DNA from: Saprospiraceae bacterium
Lineage (GTDB): Bacteria; Bacteroidota; Bacteroidia; Chitinophagales; Saprospiraceae
Direction: 5' to 3'
Assembly: GCA_023299965.1 (NCBI GenBank)
Contig: JALZVN010000019.1
Coordinates: 1 to 12,859 of the forward strand
Length of the DNA stretch: 12,859 nt
Of this stretch, positions 6,376 to 12,859 are shown one piece after another. A program made the position numbers and the translations under genes. Under the pieces are notes generated by a model, which was not told where the DNA came from, searched no databases, and saw only the letters and a list, made by a program, of their open reading frames with translations. Within the stretch, counting starts at the first letter, position 1. Each line of letters opens with the position of its first letter.

Positions 6376-7455
6376 ATGAAAAATAGTGATCTATCTCCAG
6401 AATTAGCGCTTCTCGTAAACTGCCTTAAAGACTTTGTTTATAAAGACTTTAAGCAGACAAATGAAATAGTACTAGATCCAGATATTGACTGGACCAAGTT
6501 TCAACAATTGCTCAATACACATGGAGTGCCCCTACCGGTTTATCATACCTTGCTTTTTCGTATTCCAAATTCTATCCCTATTGAATTCAAGAAAAAATTA
6601 CATCAAATTCAAAATTTTAGTCGAAAGCGAAATAGAAATCTTTTTTTTGAAACTTCTAAGGTAATTGCTGCTGCAAGTGATAAGAATATTACCCTTCTAC
6701 CGTACAAAGGACTACCCTTTGCAAAACAGTTCTATGGCAATATTTTCCAAAGATCGTCAGTAGATATTGACTTTGCACTTGGTCTTGACAAATTTCAAGA
6801 CATAAAAGACATTATGCTTAGCTTAGGCTATGAAGAATATAAAAGTGAAATAAATCACGACCTCATAAAGGATTCAAGAGCATATTATTTAGACTATCCA
6901 TTTATCAAAAGAAACAAAAATGGACAAATTGTTTTTAACGTTGAATTTCACTGGACACCTTCTCATCAGATTCTAAATATTCCGATAAGCTTTGATGAAT
7001 TTAATGATCAAACCGTTGACTTACCATTTGGAGCCAAATCCATAAAAACATTCGACAAAGTATATCAGGCACTTTTTGCCATTATACATCATGGAAATGT
7101 TGACTGCTGGGGCAAACTAAAGCACCTTGTAGATTTAGCTTTAATACTAAACGCTTTAAATGAAAAACAAACACTAGACCTTGAAGCGCTCTGCAAAAAG
7201 TATCATATTTTCAATTCCCTGCAAATAGGAAGAGGGTTCTTAGCAACTATTTTTGACGATCCAAGATACCAACATATCAAAGTATCTAGTAAATGGGTTA
7301 ATGATACTTTGCTAGGTAAACTAGCAGGCAAATGGTCCGAAAACAAAATGAAATTCTGGTACTACCTTTCATCAAGGGACAACTTCAATGACAAAATGAA
7401 AGCAACCCTCTCCATCTTAAAGTACCAACTATTTATCAAGTCAAAATTTGACTAA
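6376..7455 (+). CDS. Nucleotidyltransferase-fold protein, PF14907 (NTP_transf_5) type
   Basis: A 359-residue, apparently intact protein. The core signature is YKGLPFAKQFY with K111-G112, then R126 and S-V-D-I-D (D130, D132), matching the family pattern of KG...A..Y, R and DxD; in nucleotidyltransferases such Asp pairs bind metal. VEFHW follows near residue 195, and the C-terminal part has HHGNVDCWGKLKHLVDLALIL, the family's H-x-x-W-x-x-L-x-x-x-x-D-L-A motif. These proteins occur in lasso-type RiPP clusters and in some polysaccharide loci. In the pseudomycoidin lasso cluster a homologue (PsmN), as I recall, adds hexoses to the phosphorylated peptide. Upstream in-frame codons contain no start before a TGA, so ATG 6376 is secure. 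It follows the ABC remnant by 5 bases and converges on dnaE with 3 bases between stops. With kinase and PqqD genes broken, its present role is unclear. Confidence 0.87.
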   Translation: MKNSDLSPELALLVNCLKDFVYKDFKQTNEIVLDPDIDWTKFQQLLNTHGVPLPVYHTLLFRIPNSIPIEFKKKLHQIQNFSRKRNRNLFFETSKVIAAASDKNITLLPYKGLPFAKQFYGNIFQRSSVDIDFALGLDKFQDIKDIMLSLGYEEYKSEINHDLIKDSRAYYLDYPFIKRNKNGQIVFNVEFHWTPSHQILNIPISFDEFNDQTVDLPFGAKSIKTFDKVYQALFAIIHHGNVDCWGKLKHLVDLALILNALNEKQTLDLEALCKKYHIFNSLQIGRGFLATIFDDPRYQHIKVSSKWVNDTLLGKLAGKWSENKMKFWYYLSSRDNFNDKMKATLSILKYQLFIKSKFD

Positions 7456-7458
7456 ACC

Positions 7459-10400
7459 CTACTCCAAACTATATTGGATACTCATCTGCTCCAAAGTCTC
7501 TATCAACTTATTATTTGCCTTGATCTTATAGGTTCTACTATACATTGGTAAAAGCAGCCGCTCCTCGACATCTGCAATTTCTAATTTCAAAGCATTCTTA
7601 CCTTTAAACTCAGAAATAATCTTTTTTATATTATCCACCATCTTTTGATCCAGCTGGTCTAGACGAAGCTTCAATTTAATTTCATTGACTATGGATTCCT
7701 CGATTTCAGCTAGCAAACTTGCATCCTTAATATTAAACGCCCATTGTTCTGCGCCTCTCCATCTTGGTTCATAAACACCTCGGACATATAGACACTGCCC
7801 AATCTCCATTAAGTGCTTAAACTTTTGATAGTCATCTCGCCACAAGGATACTTCTATACTCGAAGTATAATCTTGCAAAGTGGCAAATACTCTCCCATTC
7901 CCTCTGCTATCCGTACCATGATTCGCAGCAGTAACAATCGCAACTACTTTAGCAGGCGCATTTGGTCTAGAGTGAGTAGCTTCTAGAGAGCAAGTTGTAA
8001 AGTGCTCCGCAACCATTCTATATTCATCAAGTGGATGCCCGCTAATGTATATCCCTGCTACTTCCCTTTCTTCAGTTAACTTTTTGATGAGGGGCCAAGA
8101 CGTATGCGGTGGCGGTGGTGGTTCTGGTATCATTATCTCCGCCGAAGCTCCAAAAAGAGAATTGGCTGTTTCTACTATTTGTTTTTGATATACGTTACCA
8201 TATCGAAGTAGATGCTCTACATAGGTATCATACTTATCAGAAGGCGTAAAGTAATTCCCTCTTTCCGTTTCGAACAAGTCCAAGGCACCACCCTTCACTA
8301 GACTCTCCATACATTTCTTATTGATGGTGCGAAGGTTGAGTCTGCGCATCATATCGAAAACAGATTTAAAGGCTCCCTCTCTCTCTCGATTCTCTACCAA
8401 TTCAGTAACAGGTCCTTCTCCCACTCCCTTCAATGCTGATAAACCAAAACGAACGTGACCTAATTCATTCACTGTAAAGTTCATTTCAGATTCATTCACA
8501 TCAGGCCCTAGCACATTAAGCTTCATTCGTTTACATTCCCGCAAAAAGAAAGTCAGCTTTTCCAGATTATTCTTACTGTGCGTCAAGATCGCAGACATAA
8601 ATTCCGCTGGATAATGCGCCTTTAGGTAAGCAGTATGGAAAGCCACTACAGAATATGCCGCTGCATGCGAACGGTTGAATCCATAGTTGGCAAACTTAAA
8701 CATGATCTCATAGATCTCTAATGCTTTCTCTTCACTTATATTATTCTCCGCAGCCCCCTTTACGAAAAGCCCCTTGTGCTTCTCCATCTCCTTTACCTTC
8801 TTCTTACCCATGGCTCTTCGGAGCATATCCGCCATACCTAAAGTATAGTTCCCTACAACTCTAGCAGTCTCCATGATCTGCTCTTGATAGACCATGATAC
8901 CATTGGTATTCTCTAGGATAGGCTCCATAGAAGGATGAGGATAGGTCACTTCTTCCTTACCAAACTTTCGATTGATAAAGGTTGGGATATTATCCATTGG
9001 GCCAGGACGGTACAAGGCGTTCATGGCGATCAAATCTTCTATATTGGTGGGCTTGAGATCTCTCAGGTGCTTCTGCATTCCTTCAGATTCAAACTGAAAT
9101 ATACCTACCGTGTCCCCTCTTTGAAACAGCTCATAGGTCTTCTCATCATCTAATGGAATATCATTGGGAATGATTCGCGCACTTTCTCCATAGCGTCGAA
9201 TAATAATGTTGATACAAGTCTTGATGACAGACAAGGTTTTAAGCCCCAAGAAATCCATCTTTAGCATTCCTGCACTCTCCACTACAGAACCATCAAACTG
9301 CGTCACCAAGAGGTCCGCATCCTTTGCGGTACAAACAGGAATATAATTCGTGATATCATCAGGGGCAATGATTACCCCTGCAGCATGTATCCCAGAGTTA
9401 CGGATAGTTCCTTCCAGCTTGGCAGCATTCATCAATGTAGAATTTGCCAAATTGTCAACATTGGTATACGCATGCAGTTGCTCTATCTTCTGAAATTCTT
9501 CACTCGGCCAATCAGATTTTAACTCCTTAAAACTACTACTCACCACTTTACCAAGCGATGGACTTTTTCCTTGTCTAGATGGAACTAACTTTGCGATTCC
9601 ATCCGCCTCAGACAAAGGCAATTCTAGTACTCTTGCTACATCTCTAATCGCAGACCGCGCCTTCATCGTACCAAAAGTAATGATCTGAGCCACTTGACTC
9701 TTGCCATACTTATCTACAACATAGTCGATAACCCGCTGTCGTCCTTCATCATCAAAATCTATATCAATATCCGGCATTGAAATACGCTCCGGATTCAAAA
9801 AACGCTCAAAGAGTAGTCGATATTTAATCGGATCAATATCCGTAATCGTTAAGCAATAAGCTACCGCAGATCCTGCCGCAGATCCTCTACCAGGCCCCAC
9901 CGCTACATCCATCTTCCTAGCTTCATGTATAAAATCCTGCGTAATCAAGAAATATCCTTCAAAACCCATATCCGTGATCACCCCTAGCTCCATTTCAAGT
10001 CGCTCACGCACTTCTTCCGTGATTTCACCATATCGCATTTTTGCCCCTTCGTATACTAAGTGGCGTAAGTAGTCCGCCTGTATTTCAAATCCTTCAGGTA
10101 GGGGAAAATTGGGCAAGATCACGTCTCTAGCCAGCTCTAAGACTTCGACTTTATCATAGATCTTCATAGTCGTCTCGAGAGACTGAGGAACATCGCTAAA
10201 GATATTCGCCATTTCTTGCTGTGTCTTAAAGTAGAAATCAGAACTAGAAAAACGGAAACGCTTTTCGTCATTCACCTTTGACCCTGTATTAACGCAAAGT
10301 AGGATATCATGTGGAAAATTATCCTCCTCTTCTACATAGTGAGAATCATTAGTACAGATAACCTCGACGTTATATTTTTTAGCAAACTTGAGCAATACTT

Positions 10401-11007
10401 GATTGATATACTCCTGACTTACTCCAGTTTTCACACCACCAACATCTATATTCTCGAGCCCTCGATGTCTTTGCAGTTCGATATAATAATCCTCGCCAAA
10501 AAGATCTAACCACCACTGCAACTCTTCTTCCGCTTCATCCTCTTTCCCTTGCAGTATCAACTGAGGAATGATAGCTCCAATACAACAACTTGTAGCAATA
10601 ACACCTTCAGCGTACTTGACGAGTAATTCTTTATCTATTCTTGGAAATTTTCCATAGGCTCCCTCTATAAAGCCTAGAGAACACAGCTTAGAAAGGTTAG
10701 CATACCCAGTAGCGTTCTTTGCCAACATCAATTGATGATGTCTTACATCACGCTCTCCTATACTTTTTTGAAAACTTTGTTTGGTTCTATCTTTTACAAG
10801 ATAAAACTCGCAACCTACGATAGGTTTTATATTCCTCTTCTTTGCTTCAGATACAAATTTGAAAGCGCCAAACATGTTTCCATGATCGGTCATGGCGACT
10901 GCTTTCTGACCATCAGCGACCGCCTTATCCATCATTTTACCTATATCCGAAGCTCCATCAAGGAGTGAATACTGAGTATGACAGTGCAAATGGATAAATT
11001 CGTTCAT
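7459..11007 (-). CDS. dnaE: DNA polymerase III alpha subunit
   Basis: Replicative polymerase catalytic subunit, 1182 residues, full length for a DnaE1-type enzyme. The N-terminal PHP domain opens with FIHLHCHTQYSLLDGA (H8, H10). The palm carries PDIDIDFDDEGRQRVIDYV with the metal-binding pair D413 and D415 and the third Asp in KMDFLGL (D585). YQEQIMETARVVGNYTLG near 705 belongs to the finger region. A helix-hairpin-helix segment lies around 855-920 (LSALKGVGEGP). NSLFG at 949-953 resembles the internal sliding-clamp motif QxSLFG and is followed by a proline run (PEPPPPPH). An OB-fold spans about 1015-1097. ATG 11007 is preferred because it gives the usual short lead (MNEF) before HLHCHT; the frame is open to a TTG at 11037, which would add ten residues. 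It is less AT-rich than the DNA to its left. Confidence 0.97.
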   Translation of the reverse strand: MNEFIHLHCHTQYSLLDGASDIGKMMDKAVADGQKAVAMTDHGNMFGAFKFVSEAKKRNIKPIVGCEFYLVKDRTKQSFQKSIGERDVRHHQLMLAKNATGYANLSKLCSLGFIEGAYGKFPRIDKELLVKYAEGVIATSCCIGAIIPQLILQGKEDEAEEELQWWLDLFGEDYYIELQRHRGLENIDVGGVKTGVSQEYINQVLLKFAKKYNVEVICTNDSHYVEEEDNFPHDILLCVNTGSKVNDEKRFRFSSSDFYFKTQQEMANIFSDVPQSLETTMKIYDKVEVLELARDVILPNFPLPEGFEIQADYLRHLVYEGAKMRYGEITEEVRERLEMELGVITDMGFEGYFLITQDFIHEARKMDVAVGPGRGSAAGSAVAYCLTITDIDPIKYRLLFERFLNPERISMPDIDIDFDDEGRQRVIDYVVDKYGKSQVAQIITFGTMKARSAIRDVARVLELPLSEADGIAKLVPSRQGKSPSLGKVVSSSFKELKSDWPSEEFQKIEQLHAYTNVDNLANSTLMNAAKLEGTIRNSGIHAAGVIIAPDDITNYIPVCTAKDADLLVTQFDGSVVESAGMLKMDFLGLKTLSVIKTCINIIIRRYGESARIIPNDIPLDDEKTYELFQRGDTVGIFQFESEGMQKHLRDLKPTNIEDLIAMNALYRPGPMDNIPTFINRKFGKEEVTYPHPSMEPILENTNGIMVYQEQIMETARVVGNYTLGMADMLRRAMGKKKVKEMEKHKGLFVKGAAENNISEEKALEIYEIMFKFANYGFNRSHAAAYSVVAFHTAYLKAHYPAEFMSAILTHSKNNLEKLTFFLRECKRMKLNVLGPDVNESEMNFTVNELGHVRFGLSALKGVGEGPVTELVENREREGAFKSVFDMMRRLNLRTINKKCMESLVKGGALDLFETERGNYFTPSDKYDTYVEHLLRYGNVYQKQIVETANSLFGASAEIMIPEPPPPPHTSWPLIKKLTEEREVAGIYISGHPLDEYRMVAEHFTTCSLEATHSRPNAPAKVVAIVTAANHGTDSRGNGRVFATLQDYTSSIEVSLWRDDYQKFKHLMEIGQCLYVRGVYEPRWRGAEQWAFNIKDASLLAEIEESIVNEIKLKLRLDQLDQKMVDNIKKIISEFKGKNALKLEIADVEERLLLPMYSRTYKIKANNKLIETLEQMSIQYSLE

Positions 11008-11056
11008 AGTTCGAGTGTTTTTAAATACCCGATCCAATTGGCTTCAGGCATCACCC

Positions 11057-11064
11057 CAAAGATA
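11057..11064 (-). promoter_or_regulatory. Possible -7 element of dnaE
   Basis: The minus strand reads TATCTTTG, matching TAnnTTTG, 50 bases before the preferred dnaE start. The nearest TTG further upstream (11092-11094) is farther away than a normal -33 element, so this is a weak call. The 118-base gap between the DUF3536 stop and dnaE has no clear terminator, so read-through from that gene is also possible. Confidence 0.3.
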
Positions 11065-11125
11065 ATAAAACGACAGTCTATATTGAATACGCAACAGGCG
11101 CTATACTATACTTTTTATCCACATT

Positions 11126-12859
11126 CTAGAGCTTCACACCCAAATGATTCCCCAATTCCTCAAATTGTCCTTCCCAATCCTTATTGGCAAACACCCATTC
11201 GCTTTTTTTATGGCCCTGAAGCATCCCAAAGTATAAGTTTTGAGACTTCCAAATATCCAACTCCACTTCTAGCCCTTTGAGAATATCAAAGATGTCATTA
11301 AGCAATACAAGTTGAGTAATAGAAAAATCAGACAAAGCCAATTTACGCACCTCATAGAATATCCGCTCACTCGCAGCATAATGAAATTCTTGCTGATTAT
11401 TGATCTGCAAATTCCATCTATTAAACTCATCACTGAGGTGACGCAATTTGTTGATATCCAATACTTCTTCACTAAAAAATTGATGTATCTCTTTATTTAA
11501 GATAAAATCCGTTGCACTCATAAATGCACTCGGAATAGGAATATTACTCAAGGACATTCCTGTCATCAGTTGATAGTTGTCATTGTAGATTTCACGAAAA
11601 GAAGCTTCTATATTTTGCAAGCTTTTGCTCGTTATCTTATTGAGAATCTTTCTTTTCTCATCTTTGAAAAGATGCCAGATCGTAAAGTTTTTATCCTCAA
11701 AGTACTTCTGCATATGAGACAACACCTCACCAAGATTGGTCGTCTCAAAGGAAGACAATACATTCGACTTGAGCTCTTCATAGTTAGTCTGAGACATGTC
11801 TTGACTGAGATTCCCCATGATATTTTGCTGCCCTAAGTATAAGACTACAAACTTGTAACTCTTTTCTCTAAAAGTCACTTTCGAACGTATCCTGATTTTT
11901 CCAACCGCCAATCGCTGATTTCCAGCCTCTTTGATTTGATAGTCATCCATAATCGCCCTAAATCGATATATCTCCGCGTCCTGACCGCGCTTTTCAAAAA
12001 TAGACGCCACCGCAAAGTGCATCGCCACCCTTTCAAGGTTAACAGCGCTCGGCACCACATTCTTGTTATAGGACACCCCTCCATTATCAAACACATTCGA
12101 GGGAGCACTTTCAAGATATTTGCTAAAGGTTGCCATCACATCCTCATCCGTAAAATACCTTATGTACTGCATGGCACGCAACGCATATTGCAGGATTTGA
12201 TTCGTCTCTATCCCAGAGATTTCATCAAAAAACCAACCACAGCTGGTATACATATACATCGCAAATTTCTGCAGCTCAAGGAGACGAATCGTCATCGTCA
12301 ATTCAGCACTATCCAAAGACCTCACAGCATGCTTGCTCAAAAACTCTTTGATCGAATCGTCATCTCTTTTGATTAGAATATCTATGTACTCATTGCGAGC
12401 CGCCCAAGGATCCTTGAGATAGACCTTTGCCTCTCGCTCATAAAGCGCCTCTAGATAATCCCTCAACCAATCTAGACCATCCCGTAGTGGACCTCTCCAT
12501 TCTTGATTCCAACCAGGGCGACCACTATTGCACCCACAGTTAGATTTCCAGCGCTCCACACCATGTACACAACTCCAACTAGAGTTTTCATGTATTTGCA
12601 CCTCCCACGTTGGAGGAAATTTTTCTAAGTATTCACCATAGTTCGTCAATTGAGCCTTATCCCCTGTATCTATTTTATGCAGACAAGAAGCCAAGGCCAT
12701 TTCACCACGGCGATGATGATGACCATAAGATTCGCCATCCGTCGCTATATGCACCAGCTGAGGTTCATCATTATTATCGAAAGAACCTTGCAGGTGATCC
12801 GCAAATCGATTTCCGTCATTCAGTATCCCTTTAAAAGCGACATCTTGAGCTATATTCCC
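11126..12859 (-). CDS. GH57-like DUF3536 protein, C-terminal 577 residues
   Basis: The frame is open to the right edge, so the GTG at 12754 is internal and the 5' end lies outside. The visible part begins with DVAFKGILNDGNRFADHLQG and PQLVHIATDGESYGHHH (D41, E43, H47-H49 of the visible part), the conserved segment of GH57-related DUF3536 proteins. Next comes a Cys/Trp-rich block (SWSCVHGVERWKSNCGC) and PGWNQEWRGPLRDGL, also typical. The remaining 400 residues or so are mostly helical and form the DUF3536 region. GH57 enzymes act on alpha-glucans (amylase, 4-alpha-glucanotransferase, branching enzyme), but the activity of DUF3536 proteins is not known to me. The catalytic Glu and Asp of the barrel cannot be assigned because the N-terminal half is missing. 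No signal peptide can be judged. It points the same way as dnaE, 118 bases upstream of it. Confidence 0.85.
   Translation of the reverse strand, partial: GNIAQDVAFKGILNDGNRFADHLQGSFDNNDEPQLVHIATDGESYGHHHRRGEMALASCLHKIDTGDKAQLTNYGEYLEKFPPTWEVQIHENSSWSCVHGVERWKSNCGCNSGRPGWNQEWRGPLRDGLDWLRDYLEALYEREAKVYLKDPWAARNEYIDILIKRDDDSIKEFLSKHAVRSLDSAELTMTIRLLELQKFAMYMYTSCGWFFDEISGIETNQILQYALRAMQYIRYFTDEDVMATFSKYLESAPSNVFDNGGVSYNKNVVPSAVNLERVAMHFAVASIFEKRGQDAEIYRFRAIMDDYQIKEAGNQRLAVGKIRIRSKVTFREKSYKFVVLYLGQQNIMGNLSQDMSQTNYEELKSNVLSSFETTNLGEVLSHMQKYFEDKNFTIWHLFKDEKRKILNKITSKSLQNIEASFREIYNDNYQLMTGMSLSNIPIPSAFMSATDFILNKEIHQFFSEEVLDINKLRHLSDEFNRWNLQINNQQEFHYAASERIFYEVRKLALSDFSITQLVLLNDIFDILKGLEVELDIWKSQNLYFGMLQGHKKSEWVFANKDWEGQFEELGNHLGVKL

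Noticed and set aside
11008..11037. Upstream TTG start for dnaE
   Set aside because: It would add ten residues not typical of the family; ATG 11007 gives the normal beginning just before the PHP motif.
12752..12754. GTG as start of the DUF3536 protein
   Set aside because: The frame continues to the right edge with residues that fit the family, so GTG encodes an internal valine.
1..12859. CRISPR arrays, tRNA or rRNA genes, insertion sequences
   Set aside because: No spaced direct repeats, tRNA-like cloverleaf sequence or transposase motif was seen on either strand.

Overview
The window most likely comes from a Bacteroidota chromosome. The right side carries a 1182-residue DnaE-type replicative polymerase and a GH57/DUF3536 protein. 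The left side is much more AT-rich, genes have A-rich leaders rather than clear Shine-Dalgarno sites, and possible TAnnTTTG (-7) promoter elements of the Bacteroidota sigma type are present. Genus cannot be read from the sequence.

Layout. From the left edge to 1538 lies the 3' part of a fused permease/ATPase ABC exporter whose start is outside the window. Positions 1539-2001 have no clear gene. Positions 2002-3891 encode an O-antigen ligase/polymerase-like membrane protein with a C-terminal TPR tail and no convincing ATG start. A strong two-way hairpin terminator (3895-3929) separates it from a convergent minus-strand lipoprotein gene (3962-4819). Positions 4820-6375 look empty at first, because no long ORF is present. 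Read frame by frame, however, they hold fragments of recognisable genes. On the minus strand there is a PqqD-like gene (5850-6006, one frameshift), a weak hydrophobic fragment that might be a lasso B2 N terminus, and an HprK-related kinase (5094-5511) with in-frame stops and an apparent deletion inside its P-loop. On the plus strand there is a remnant of an ABC exporter C terminus (6221-6370), related to the one at the left edge, ending 5 bases before an intact PF14907-type nucleotidyltransferase gene (6376-7455). Beyond 7456 the composition and gene density change to ordinary core genome: dnaE (7459-11007, minus) and the C-terminal 577 residues of a GH57/DUF3536 protein (11126-right edge, minus).

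Interpretation. ABC exporter, PqqD-like recognition protein, HprK-like kinase and PF14907 nucleotidyltransferase form a combination known from lasso-peptide-type RiPP clusters, where the kinase and nucleotidyltransferase tailor the peptide. The window therefore appears to hold the edge of such a cluster, or of two related ones, in partial decay: the nucleotidyltransferase and one ABC exporter survive and the leader-handling and kinase genes are broken. The family calls on the fragments are mine from motif patterns. No database search was possible.
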